52,475 nucleotides of DNA, from positions 208,930-261,404 of the forward strand of contig NW_019091572.1 in assembly GCF_001949145.1 (NCBI RefSeq), in the 5' to 3' direction. This document shows positions 1 to 11,675 of the stretch, piece by piece (within the stretch, counting starts at the first letter, position 1; every line of letters starts with the position of its first letter). This stretch comes from Acanthaster planci (lineage: Eukaryota > Echinodermata > Asteroidea > Valvatida > Acanthasteridae). The notes under the pieces were generated by a model. The model made no database searches and had not been told where the DNA came from. It saw only the letters and a program-made list of their open reading frames with translations. Both the position numbers and the translations under genes were made by a program.

Positions 1-2475
1 GTACGTGTAAATTGTAATCAAATATTGAAGTATTTTTGGTGGAAGTAGAGGACAAAGAAATTGAAACTAACAATTGCCAGGTTTAGAATGTACTTCAAAG
101 ATAGGCAATCTCTATCCCCGAAACTGGAGGTCGAATCTCTACCATTCTTGAAGGGGTTCTTCTGCAGTTCACAGTTCAGTGGCAGTTGCCCACTGATAAC
201 CTTCCTTTGTGTTGTGCAATTCAGTCACCGGATGCAGAATGATTCGCCTACCTTCAGAGATATTTTTAGCCGGACAAACATTACATTGTGTTTCAATAGG
301 GCTGCAGTCCATTGTAACAATCCACCTGCTGTAAATAAATGTACATGTGTACTGCACATGTGCTGAGGATGCACAGTATTATACCTGTTGCCCTTTCACT
401 ACGGGGATGCATTGTATTCAAATGCACCCGCAGTCCCTTTTATAGTTTCTGAACCGTTTTCTTGTACCGTCTGCGGGTTTCTCTCTCACTTGACAGCTTT
501 GATTGTACTCCATTACACCTGAACAAATTTGTAAATAGAACCCTGTACAGAAAGTCGCTGGGTGTCTGTAGATGGCAAGAATGCTTCATGGAGTATGGTG
601 GTTTTTTTAAACCTAACAGTCCCAAATCCTCCAATTTCAATACGATTTTACATACACCCGAGGGGTTAGGGTTAATAGATCTAATTATCTTCCCTGATCG
701 GTTACATTTTTCGTGAATTTTGTAAAGCAGAGTGTTGACATGGTTGATGTGTCAATTTCTCTTTCCTGTCTCTATTTCAGATTGTTTGAGTAATAAATGA
801 GACAACGTAGGTAGTATGAAAACTCAACTCACTTTCTTTCATTTTGTTGTCTTTCTGGAATTCACCGAGGGTGACTCGGGTGAAATTTATGCCTGCTATC
901 TGTTCAATGAAGTGAGAAATATCTCAAATGGATTTAAATAAAAGAGTAATCCAGCACAGCTGTCAAATTGATTTTTGGATTTTCTGGCAGAACCGGAACC
1001 ATAAAGCCACAGGTTGCTTAATCGTTAGTATCATTTGCATACGATTATTTTTTTTGTGGCTTCACAAATGGCTGAATATTGCAAGAAACCTTTCAGTCAA
1101 ATGAAACAAAAAAAAAAAACATTTCTAAATGAAATGAAGAGTCCGTGAAAGAAACAGAGGTCTTAAACACTGGTCAAAAATAGCCACTGTGACCGGAGAC
1201 TGGACAGATCCTATGCCACCTCACTGCCATGGGAAAGGACACATGTAAACAAAGCCTGACCTCATTATTTTGACCCTACAGTCACAGAGGTCTCACGTGG
1301 CCAATCTTTGGCATGCCTGGTCATCATTAGACCTTGCCAGTGCATTTTGCCAAATTATATGTACTTTGCCAGCTGAAGAATGAGGAGAGCACATGCACAC
1401 ATGGTGTACATGTGTATATGATGAAGTTTGCTGCCAGGTTAAACATCTGTATGCACTTTTTTCAATGCCGAATAGCAGTTTGCTTTCACTGTCGCATGTG
1501 AGCCTTGAAGAGCTACCCCATACATTTTTGGGAAACTTCCACCGGTTTCAAGGTTTTTTTAAGTCCCTTGATCCTCTACAAACAAACTTATTAATTGCTC
1601 TTGCCAGAGTGTTGACAGCTCTGACCTCTGTCCTTCACCACCATTCTGTGAGTGTACTGTGTTCAGCCCCTGATGAAGTATCATCCTGATGTCTGTGGAA
1701 TTGATAGGGCAGTGTTGGCAATTTGCTGGTAGTTGTGTCTGCCATAAATGTACTGTACCTTTGTTATGTGTACCGAACAACCAGTGATGCATGCATGATT
1801 TCCTCCGAGCCTGAGCCTTGGTCTTTGTGACAAAATGGAGGTAGATGTATGCTGCCCGGCAGCATCCATGCTGATAATGGAGTGGGGAATTTCTGCAGGT
1901 TAGGGACGTGTTGTTATTATGGACTGATAGACGTGCATGTCGAGGTTCATTTGAGGGCCACGGGCTGGTGAACATCCGGAGGGCCACGGGCTGGTGAACA
2001 TCCATACAGTTACTGTTGATTCAAGGGGGTGCAACTGCATGTCCATGTCTGTCCCACGCTGCCAACCTTTCAAATCGGTTCTTTGAGCCTACCTGTTCAC
2101 CTTTTGATAAAATGTTCAGGGTGCTATCCCGTTTATCTCCTATCTGGACTTCAAGTTGAAGCTGTTGAAGACTTTTTAAGCAAGTGCAGTGAAATAGAGA
2201 GAAACAAGAGGACATGAGTGGGCTCAGAAAGGGTGCTGTACAAGAATTGATCAACTAAAAGAATTTCAAAATGCTTTGAAATGTAGGATTTTTAATTTTC
2301 TGAGATTTTTTTCAAATTCGCCTCATTACTATAGGGAACACTCATCTGAATTGGAACCCACCACGTAAGGGAATGAAATCGAAAATATCCGGGCTTTCAA
2401 CTTGTGACCTCTGACCCTTGTGTCATATCCATTTATATGTGTGGGTGATGCTTGACCTAAGATTCTTTATCAAGG
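1..2475. other. Gene-poor spacer, left edge
   Basis: I see no supportable gene here. All open frames are short, with no recognisable domain or splice structure. The only structured element is a perfect 26-bp tandem duplication at 1953-2004. Homopolymer tracts occur near 1030-1120. Confidence 0.6.
1953..2004. repeat. 26-bp perfect tandem duplication (2 copies)
   Basis: Two adjacent identical copies of a 26-base unit beginning GAGGGCCACGGGCTGG. The second copy lacks no bases of the unit except possibly the last. It is a recent local duplication in otherwise unique spacer. Confidence 0.85.
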
Positions 2476-2511
2476 GTCGTCAGGGAATCTTTGGGCAGGC
2501 AACCAGACTAG

Positions 2512-2790
2512 AAGGGTGTCAGCAAAGAGGGCATATGGCGCCACCGCAAACTCATCTTCGTCCCCCTGCCTCTAGGGGTCCTGACTATGCATCAGCTGGC
2601 CCGATGGGGTGGGATGCAACGGATCTCTGCTCTCCAGTACCACGAGGCGAGGGAGGGACTGCGGCAGTAGCTGCAGGAGTTTGTGCACAACGCGCTGATC
2701 TATGTGGAGGGTGCTGGCAGGGAAATGCTTGCGGCCCCGGATGTGATACGCGCCCTAAGGCTGAAGGGGCCTAGCCTGTACGAGTATGAC
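2512..2790 (+). pseudogene. Histone H4-like relic with in-frame stop
   Basis: Read from 2512, the frame gives K-G-V-S-K-E-G-I-W-R-H-R-K, colinear with the histone H4 tail ending in RHRK. After a diverged stretch it continues LARWGGMQRIS, Y-x-E-x-R, a second helix region, then DVIRALRLKG and SLYEY. These match H4 LARRGGVKRIS, YEETR, DVVYALKRQG and TLYGF. From LAR onward about 27 of 64 positions are identical by eye. Two in-frame stops break it: TAG at 2509-2511 just before the aligned start, and TAG at 2668-2670 inside the fold, where H4 has Phe61. The stretch between RHRK and LAR is about one codon shorter than in H4 and poorly conserved. The segment is clearly more GC-rich than its AT-rich flanks. 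It is most likely a decayed H4 copy, or a diverged H4-like histone-fold gene. No poly(A) tail is visible, so retroposition is not shown. Confidence 0.65.
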
Positions 2791-3129
2791 AGGCTGGATA
2801 GTGGATACATACATATTCATTTAAGCACATAGTTATCCATACAGCATGCATGTTCAAATGCACTGTGCAATAGAGACACGTTAACTACAGCAGGGGTATG
2901 AACATTCAGCTTTTTAGCCAATTTCACCTTTTTTTTGTTTAGATGTTGGCCCTGACTTTCAGCTTTTAGTGCACCTGCTGTGTACAAACTGTGGGGACTT
3001 CTTACATTTCAGCTTGTTGATACATATAGCTGTTTTCAGCTTTAATTCAAGTGGCCACTCACACCCGTTACAGTCGTGGTTGTGCTGAAAGGCATATAAT
3101 GAAAATTCAGGCAGCCACTAAAAGCCCAC

Positions 3130-3325
3130 ATCTGGCCCGAGTACAGGGGCAAAAGATCAAAAGTGCTGGAGGAATGACAACCTGGAGAAGAACCCTCATG
3201 GCATAGGAGAGAACCAAGTATAACTCTATTCATATAATATGGCCCAGGCGGGGAATCAAATCCGAGACCACAGCAGTGAGAGGCTTGCACATCACCCACC
3301 AGCCACCCTGTGCCACCCATTTGAG
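3130..3325 (-). mobile_element. tRNA-derived SINE-like relic
   Basis: On the minus strand a degenerate Pol III B box (GGATTTGATTCCCC, around 3249-3265) is followed by CCGCCTGGGCC and a stretch ending GGTTCTTCTCCAGG and ATTCCTCC. This is the same order of motifs as the better preserved SINE at 38281. A possible A box (GGTGGCTGGTGGGT) lies upstream on that strand. The ends are not defined. Confidence 0.45.
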
Positions 3326-6300
3326 CAGCCCCCTCTCTGAGTGATCAGATTCTACAGAGATAAACCCCCATTGTAAAGTTTCGGTCACATGATTTATCTC
3401 CCAGGGTTCCTGAAATCCAACTATCTGCTTAACCTCTGAAAGCGATACTGTGAAAAAAGAAACCCTGGATGGATGAGAGCTGATTGGACCATCCCTTTGG
3501 CAAAGACCCAAACCTGTTATCTGATGTCACAACATCTGGACTTATATAACGAGGCTCACTGTCACAAGCTCAGCTATGGACTGGATTGACAAAGATTTTC
3601 TGTATTTTTGATTATTTAATACCGCACAGAACCAAATCTTCAAGATTTTTCTGGGACTGGCTGATTTACTTCTGATGTACAAATCAACCTCAGACTGATT
3701 AATTGCAAAAGGTTCTTCAAATGTTTTGCACATATTTGAGTTTGACATTGTAAAATTCTGCTTAAGATATGGAGGGCTGAACAGCTTTTATGCAGGGCCA
3801 ACAGCATCTTTCAAAATGCCTGGATGCATTACTTACGAGGGTCCAAGACATGAATTTTTACTTGGAGTACATGCAAGCCTGGGTAACTTTCTATTCCCCT
3901 TCTACATGTATCAAGACTCTTATGTGTGATCTTACTAAAAAGTACTTTTATTAAAATAAATTCTCCATGCTTTTCCCTGTTGCTGCAGTGTCATTTCAGG
4001 AAGACGCTGTCCATTTTATGAGGTTTATCCGTTCAAAACATGAGCTCAGAATGTGCTGCTTGAAAATGTACAGTCTGAACATTTCAAGGCAACTTGGCCC
4101 ACTGGCCTACTGCTGTGTACAATGACACAAAAACTACACTTTGGAAACCGCATGTACATCAAAACAAGGAGCTGTTTCTCTTTCTGATGTGGAACTCATA
4201 TTGTGGAATCTAGTCAAGCCTGCTTTTAGAATAAACGTCACAGAAATTGAAAAGCAAAATACATTATGAGATCTCAGGGAAATTTCTTTCTTGATTCCAC
4301 TCGTAACATTTAGCATAGACCCCAGTGCCTTAAACCTTTTTTTTTTTTTCATTTATAATTTTGCTTTTTTTCAAAGGCATGCAACCCTGACAAAAATTAG
4401 AACTTCATAACCATTTTGTGTCTAAACAGTGCATTTTGGTCAATGCAACCGCATACTTTCCATCCGGTATAAGGGTAAACATCATATTTCACTTCACAAC
4501 TCTAATGCAACCTCATGTACATGTAAGTGAAATTTTCATGTCCATGGTGACTGCATAGCTCCCGTGGCAGCTTTGTCAATAAATTCATTAAACACAGTCC
4601 CATCAATTGCCTTCTTAAACGTATGAACTGGCCTAGTGATGACATCAGGCAAAGGGCTCTTGCGTCCCTGTCAAGACAGGAATCAAATTGATGCACTAAT
4701 TGCTTTTCCTGGAGAGGTCAAGGGCAGTGTGCATACCTACACATTATTGAAATTGCGACTAAACTACATGTACTTGCATGGTGCAACACACCAGTAGGCT
4801 ACAGAGGTCAGACAGGTTTCATTTACTTGTTTACATCCCAATGGTACTGATTTGCATACAATACCCACTGTACACAATAACTATTGAAACCTTGGTCGGG
4901 AAAATAAGCTTCAGTTTACTGTGCTTCTGCGAAATAACTGAAGATTTCCCTAGCCACATTTCTTTTGTTAACACTGCAAAATTCATAGCCTAATTTACTC
5001 AAAATACCCAGTCTTTCTAAAAGGTCATGAAGTTATGTGCTGCAGATCAGACTTTTTGACAAGGTACGTAGTCTTGTTTCAAGTCATTCTGAAACTGACA
5101 GAATGTTTCACAAAAGTAGTAATTTTTGAGAATTTGGGAGAATGCATGTTACCGGTATGTGGAAATTGTGGATTTCTTTACACGTGCACTTAGTTTCCCT
5201 GGCATTTCTAAGACTGAGATTTTCAGAAAATTACCTTTTTTTCACCCTTTAGAAATTCAAGCAAAACCTGTCCTTGAGACAGGTGGCAAGGTGAGGCTAT
5301 GCATGGTGTAAAGATCACAGGAAATGAGCCCTGTTCTCGTGACAACCATTCAGCAAAAAGTGACTGTGCAGTGTCTAGGGTTATTGGAATGAAACTTCAT
5401 CTGTTTTTGTTTTTGTGGGTTTTTTTTGGGGGGGGTTCTCCTTTCTCCCGTTCAAGAACCAAGACTTGAATCACAATTTCAGGGATTTAAAAATAACGGC
5501 TTCCCCCCTCCAAGTATTGCAAAATTCAGTTCAGAAACTATGTGAAACTCCTACCAGTAACCAAATCACACTTCATTACTGCATGGATAAATAGGCTTCA
5601 CCAATAATCCTTTATTAATCCTAATTTGCAAATTTGCCCAAATCAAAACAACTGACGAGAAACAAAATCAAGGCGTTTCAAAAATGAAAGTAGATGTACA
5701 TGTATAACTGTATGAAGGAAAAAAATATAAACTGTAAAAACTACAATCAATGGAAAACACTCTGCCACACATGGACTAAAAGCTAATCAAAAATATACCA
5801 AGATTTACAAGCAGCTACATTGGCTTGCAAAGCATACAAAGGGTGAACTTGAACATTTTATCAGTGTAAAACACTAAGGAAAGGAAAGCTCATTTGGGAG
5901 CTATTTAAAGTTTTGTGCACAAAATAACCATACCAAACCTGATCATTTTTCTATTCAATTACTTATAACTAATTATCAAAAATTAGAATACATCCTATAC
6001 AACAGTCATTTTGCTCTGTAGACTTGGAATGATGTGTTTAACAACTATCAAATACATGTAACTGCAGGTTTCCTCTAAATTACAAACACCACTAAATTTC
6101 CTCCAATTTATACAGCTGTACATGTTTGTTTCTCCTTTTATAATTTTATGTTGGTTCTTTATTTTTAATCAATTTTGTTTTCTTGTCTGTTTTTTCCTGT
6201 TATTTGGGCTTGTTTTAAATGTTTAGTTTTTAACTGTTGCTGTTTTAACATGCAACCACCAATGAACTGAATCAAATCAAATTGTACCGGAACCCTAAAC

Positions 6301-6454
6301 TCCCTCATTAATGAACTGCTGAGCCCATTTTGAAAACTGCACCTAATTAGAGATTAGCTTTAATCAATTTAAAGGGAACAATTTTCAAGGTAATTGACAA
6401 GCAGTAAAGTGATCTAAAATTAAGACACTAATTCAAGGCAACACAGAGTATGTG

Positions 6455-6795
6455 ACATTCCGCATAGTGATATTCTGCAAAGGATATTCTGCACAGTTAT
6501 ATTGCGCACTTCATATTCTGCATGCATGCAGAATTCTGTGTGATTTGCAGTTTCCCTCAACTTCTAACACAAATTATTCAAAGTGTAAACCTAATTTCCT
6601 ATTTATAAAAATGTATTCAATCTTTTTTAATTCTTGGGTGTAATTTTTCACCTACGTGTGTCAGAAAGTCAGTTCAGAAGGACCTTCACAAATGAGCTTG
6701 AAGGAAGCTGGCAAACTGGTTTACGAACAACAACCACTGGATATTCCACATAGTGATATTCCACATGCTACTCTGCAATTCATATTCAAGATGGC
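6455..6795. repeat. Two clusters of a degenerate 14-15 bp repeat
   Basis: At 6455-6535 there are about five tandem units of the form ATATTCTGCACAGTT, with substitutions. At 6735-6795 there are three or four related units (ATATTCCACATAGTG type), separated from the first cluster by about 200 bases of unrelated sequence. The shared motif CATAGTGATATTC occurs in both. Confidence 0.6.
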
Positions 6796-7689
6796 TAATT
6801 TACATCATGTCCATTAACTTAAACATATTTTACATTCTATGCTCTTCAATGAGCAACAGTCAACAGTACATTCAAAATTTCTCACCTTCTATTGATATTT
6901 AGTACAGACTTTTTAAACATACAGGTGAGCTACGTGTATATTACAGTGTGCCCATTCATTAAAAAGATCACTAATCAGAATTTGCGTCTTGACTCAGTGG
7001 AATAGGGTATTCATGAAATATCAGATTTGATATCCGTTGCTCTTTCCATGTCTTGGCAAGCTACACGTATCTTTTGAAAATAGAATTTATTCAGCAAAGG
7101 CATCCCCCGCAAATAACTTAAGTGGGCCATTCTATAAATTAGGGGTCCCATTTTGTGTGTGTCCCTATCACTCCTGATGTATGATTTTGTAAGTTCAGAA
7201 TGTATAAAATGTTCCAAATCCAAGAGTAATGCATTAATGCAAATTACACGTACCTGCCAAACAAATAGAAATAGTTTGAAATCAATTTCAGTGATATTTC
7301 CACATCAAATGACACAGGCCAAGTGTAATGGGGACGCAAAAATGTCCAAACACTTTTTGACCCCGAATTTATAGCATGACACATGTCCTCTGTCTTGGAG
7401 CACACATACATGTACATGTAACTGTATAGGCGTGGGAATGTAACATGTACAATTATACATGAAACGGGGTATTACACATGGATGTATGACAGATTTCTGA
7501 TTTGCATGTCATTTGTTCCTTGAACAGTTAAAGGGCATCATCCAGTCAAATCTCCCTGGTACTGTTAATCATTACAATATTCAATCTGGTTCTAATCTCA
7601 ACTCTTGATTATCATATTCATAAATGTGTTTAAAACTACTAGAAATTTTCAGTAACATATTTCATCCTGTACATGCACATTTAATTAGT

Positions 7690-7830
7690 ATGTTTTATTA
7701 CTAAAGATACATCTTTTTTAATTTTTTTAATTTTTTTTGTTTTTTTATTTATTTTTTTCTTTTAATTCTTTTTTTTTCATTTTCTTTTTTTTCTTCATTT
7801 AAATTCTGGTGCAATCTTTTTTTGGGGGGA
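7690..7830. repeat. T-rich low-complexity tract (A-rich on minus strand)
   Basis: Long runs of T with scattered A and C. Read on the minus strand it is A-rich and includes AATAAATAAA, about 370 bases beyond the amine oxidase stop codon. It could supply a polyadenylation signal for that gene or be a simple repeat. Confidence 0.6.
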
Positions 7831-8119
7831 GGGGGTATATTAAACACAAGTTACAAAGCAGAGCAATAATTTGACAGACAGCTAATTACAATCGTGCACT
7901 AGCTGATGTACAACCAAGATCTTTGCACAAAGTCTAACACAAGGACTCAAGAAGAGATGGAAAGACTGGCGACCTGTGGAATGAGGAACAGACAGGAGAG
8001 GCCGAGGCATCAAGTTTCTGAAAAGAAATTTGTGTATTTTGTTGTATTTTTAATCGTGCCGATTTTCCAACTGCTGTGTAATATCTCGCACTTTCTTTAT
8101 ATCACGCAGTCATCGTCGA

Positions 8120-9517
8120 TCAATAGGTGGGAAAATTATTCTGTTTTACTTCCCACTTCAAGACCTGCCGCATTATCTTTTTGGCCTCTCGCTTTCCACT
8201 CCTCATACCACCAACCACAAAACCGGAGTACTTCTCGTCTGTGGCCTCGCCAGCGAAGTAAACTCGACCAACTCGGGTCTGCAGCCGCTGCAGGGTTTTG
8301 CTGGGGATGCCGTCGCGGACGGGGGCAGAGTAGGCCCCCATCTGGAGGGGGTCGTTGAGCCAGCCCGACAGCTGGATCTCGGTCGGGTCAGGCACCACCT
8401 GCGCCCCGTACATGCCCCTCAGGACAGCGACTACTTCCTCCCTGGTGGTGTCCAACGGTTGACTCTCCACACGCTGGGCCTCGGCACCCACCAAGAAGCC
8501 TACCAGGATGTTGTTGCCCGACGGAAGCAGGCCCTTGGCCTCCATGTTGATGAAGAACGGATAGTAGCCCTTGCGTTGGCTCACGTGCAAAATCATCTCC
8601 TGATCATCCCAGAACTTGCGGGGAAACTTGAGGAAGATCTTGGTGAAGGCCCCCATGGGGGTGTGGTTGAGGGCGGCAGTTTTCCAAGGGGGCAGCGGCG
8701 GGGTGAACGCTACCAGGCCATTCTGCAGCACGCCCAGACTGAAAGTGAGCAGCACGGCATCTGCCCGGAAGACAGAGCCGTCTGCGCACACTACGCAAAC
8801 CTTTTCAATCTGCGACTGGTCGATTGAGACAACCCTACTATTCAACAGGAGAAGATTCTTTTGAACCAGATTGGCAACCACGTCAGAGAAAATGGTTTTG
8901 AAGCCTCGCTGGTCAGTAACGAATCCCGAATTACCCAAACGATCCCAATGCCCGACATCAACCGAGGCTTCCTCTGGTGGGACCGTGTACTCAAATTCAA
9001 AGATGTACCACTCAATAGTCTTTCGGAGGGCATCCGACGAACTGAACCAATCCCTCTCTGCCATAAAATCCCGCATGGTCAGATTGCTCTGTGGGGTACT
9101 GGCTGCAAACTCGCCAGCCTCGACCAGGATGTCACAGAGCTCGCTGGCCTGCTCCTCCATCTCCCACTGGGGAATGACCTCCCCGTCTTCGCTCCGGACC
9201 ACCACTCCTCGCTGGCTGTAGTCCCCTTGCTGGCACTCCAGCCCCACCTTCTCTGCAATCTTGGCCATGGGGCCCTCGATAGGCTGCAGCCAGTTGGCCC
9301 CTTTCTCCACGCGGACCCCGCCAAATTCCACATCATGGACGCGCCCTCCGACATGACCCGCGCCCTCCAGCACCAAAAACCGGTCAAAACCCCGCTTCAA
9401 GAAAGTGCTGGCCGCACACAGCCCCGCCGCACCTGCCCCAAGGATCAGCACATCCACATCCGTCACCATTCCACTCTGTCCTTCCTCCACAAGTTTCCCC
9501 GCGTTTTTCTGGTTCAT
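8120..9517 (-). CDS. Flavin-containing amine oxidase, polyamine oxidase type (intronless)
   Basis: An FAD-dependent amine oxidase of 465 residues, expected to oxidise a polyamine such as spermine or spermidine and release hydrogen peroxide. The Rossmann dinucleotide motif GAGAAGL is at residues 27-33, followed by Glu51 for the FAD ribose and GGRVH at 57-61. EKGANWL is at 71-77. TDQRGF (201-206) and TKIFLKFPRKFW (292-303, with Lys293 as the likely flavin-proximal lysine) closely resemble plant apoplastic polyamine oxidases. GWLNDPLQMGAYSAP (385-399) and YFAGEA (420-425) complete the FAD and substrate region. The length fits the family. An in-frame TGA lies a few codons upstream of the first ATG. 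Met17 is an alternative start closer to the FAD motif. No signal peptide, membrane segment or C-terminal peroxisomal tripeptide (it ends FPTY) is seen, so it may be cytosolic. The reading frame is intact without introns and is much more GC-rich than its flanks. Confidence 0.93.
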   Translation of the reverse strand: MNQKNAGKLVEEGQSGMVTDVDVLILGAGAAGLCAASTFLKRGFDRFLVLEGAGHVGGRVHDVEFGGVRVEKGANWLQPIEGPMAKIAEKVGLECQQGDYSQRGVVVRSEDGEVIPQWEMEEQASELCDILVEAGEFAASTPQSNLTMRDFMAERDWFSSSDALRKTIEWYIFEFEYTVPPEEASVDVGHWDRLGNSGFVTDQRGFKTIFSDVVANLVQKNLLLLNSRVVSIDQSQIEKVCVVCADGSVFRADAVLLTFSLGVLQNGLVAFTPPLPPWKTAALNHTPMGAFTKIFLKFPRKFWDDQEMILHVSQRKGYYPFFINMEAKGLLPSGNNILVGFLVGAEAQRVESQPLDTTREEVVAVLRGMYGAQVVPDPTEIQLSGWLNDPLQMGAYSAPVRDGIPSKTLQRLQTRVGRVYFAGEATDEKYSGFVVGGMRSGKREAKKIMRQVLKWEVKQNNFPTY

Positions 9518-10808
9518 TTTTATCCAATGGCATCAACAGAAGTTCATCTAGCTGATTCACGCAAAAAAATCATGCAACACTAAACAAGCAAGCCAATATG
9601 GAAAATCCTAGTTACTCATGGCTAAAATGGAGTGTTTATTGTTAGATATATTTCTTAATGGGAGAATCAACTCCCTGGTAGTTCTGAGTATCACTTGGCT
9701 TGCCATGGTCTTTTCTATGTTCACGAAGTAATACTTAGGCAGCCTTGATATCGAAAATTGTCTCTTGTTCATGTGCAGCCTGCACACAAGCTGCTGTTTC
9801 CACAAATCTTGTCGGCTCCGGAAGTTGCGCATTTCTTGTCCGCTCTCGCAAAGTTCAAAACTGAAAATACCAATATCAGCTCACGCTTACGACCCACGGG
9901 GGGTAGCAGAAATACATGATGAATGAGAACACGGAGAAACTGAAAAAAAAACCAAGGTCTGGTGGAACAAGTTGTGCTGAGATGCACTTCTTCCTGTCGC
10001 ACCTCCGTAGGGTGAGGATGCGTTATTCAATGTGTCTGGAATTCTGGCAACAAAAGGAGTAAATAGGTATTTTTTAACAAAAATGGAGGGCATTAGCTTG
10101 AGGTATGTTTCATTGGCTTGGCTGGTCTGTTTGTTTTTTTTTGTTTGTGTTTTTCTGCTTTTAAAAGATTCAGCATTGGTGTTGAGAACACTTGAAAATG
10201 TAAAACTCTCTCATTAAATGTTGGAGTCACTTTAAAACAACAACAGCAGAATATTGTTCATTTTGAGGATGAAAATACAAGTCACGAGCTGGGGTTGGAA
10301 CCAAGGGTGAAAAAGTTCTCTCTCACTCTTACAAGACACATGCACTATCCTCTAGACCATACATACATGTATCTTAGAATCATGATGGTTTTACACCTTT
10401 TATACGCCTACTCACATGTGCGTGCAAAGAAGATGTTGTCTACATGTTTAGTATGTCAGGCAATCCTAAGCTTCCCTCATTTTATAAGTTTTGTCCAACA
10501 CGTTCAAACTGTGAACCCAAATGTGCTCACTGGAAAAAGTTTCGGAGAAAGATTTGTTCACTGGCTTCTGAAAATTTACTTAGCCCAAGGCATGTACAGT
10601 TGAAGAAAATAGAACGTTTGAGAAAAGAGAAATGTTCAAATGTTAAAAGAGGCGAATTGGAGAGTCCTATACTCGGACAGGACATGCTGGAGGTATGCAT
10701 GGAATATTCGTCCCTAAATATGTTTTAACAGGCAGAATTTACACAATTTTTTTCTACAAGAAGTAAGAAACTACAAAAGCTCGATTGTGCCAAATAAGTA
10801 TATATTTA
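9518..10808. other. Spacer upstream of the amine oxidase
   Basis: No coding gene is recognised. On the minus strand a possible 5' UTR splice acceptor (T-run then GAATCAG, near 9555-9575) and a possible donor (GTAAGC, near 9885-9890) would allow a non-coding first exon at about 9890-10030, but nothing proves it. A weak tRNA-like stretch with a B-box-like GGTTCCAACCCC lies on the minus strand near 10290-10365. Confidence 0.4.
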
Positions 10809-11675
10809 CAGCCTGACACTAATTTGTTTTAACGAATTACTAATTTGAAATAAAATTACTAATTCGTAATTAAGAATTCAAAATTATGAATTATGAATTT
10901 GAAAAACTGAATACACAGATCAACAAAGCCCCTAGATACAGATGGTGTTGTTCATTTCTCCATATCAAACAGATACGTCAGGCACTAGGCGACCATAGCC
11001 ATGGGAATCAGAGATGTATGCGATTAGGGGAGCACCTACTCAAATGGGCCAGAAATATGTCTGCCAAGCTCATTAATAAAAGTTTTATATTATATTTTAT
11101 TTTATATAATTAGAGAATCCTGAGAGCCATGAAATTGGGGAATTGAAGAATATGGCACTGAACCTCTGCCCGGACTCTGGGCTTCCAATTCTGAGCAATT
11201 TGGATGCAGTCGGGTCTGAAAGTGGCACTATTTAGCCATTTTGCAGAGGGATGCATTTTCAAAATGGCTACTTTTCCGCGGAGAAATTTCCTTTATTTTA
11301 GGGGTGGTCTGCTTCAGGTGAGAATTTCTTAAAAATTTATTGGTAAACTCACTAAAAATCGAAAGAAAATTGAAAGACATGTCAAACATGATTTTGCTAC
11401 CCAACTTGGACATCTGTGAGTTGGATTTGAAACATAATTTTGAAATGCAAGGATTTATCATTGGGAATTTATGGTTCACCCTTAGAAGTATGAAGCATGT
11501 ATGCCTCGAATCACATGGGAACCCACGCAAAACAGTGCCATCTGGAGGCTCAAGTAATTCGTTATTTCGAATGAGTAACTCCTTATTTCTGATTAGTAAT
11601 TTTTGTTATTTCGGATTAGTAATTCCTTATTTAGGGTAAGTAATTCCTTAGAACGAATTAGTACGTGTCAGGCTG
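10809..11675. mobile_element. Candidate MITE with terminal inverted repeats
   Basis: The two ends are inverted copies. The left begins CAGCCTGACACTAATTTG, and the reverse complement of the right begins CAGCCTGACACGTACTAA. Both continue into AACGAATTACT/AAGGAATTACT-type sequence. Directly inside both ends are tandem variants of GAATTACTAATTNGAAATAA (10830-10900 and 11555-11660), so the inverted similarity covers roughly 60-100 bases. The 867-bp element has no coding capacity that I recognise. I cannot assign a clear target-site duplication. Confidence 0.65.

Larger units (their letters stand above)
2791..7740. other. Gene-poor AT-rich spacer
   Basis: I see no gene with recognisable domains or coherent splice sites. 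It contains a SINE-like relic (about 3130-3325), two clusters of a degenerate 14-15 bp repeat (6455-6535 and 6735-6795) and many TACATGTA-like palindromes. The stretch from about 5600 to 8119 lies downstream of the minus-strand amine oxidase and could hold its 3' UTR, but this cannot be shown from sequence. Confidence 0.5.

Noticed and set aside
8861-9583. Plus-strand frame of 240 codons
   Set aside because: Antisense shadow of the GC-rich amine oxidase coding region; no recognisable protein family.
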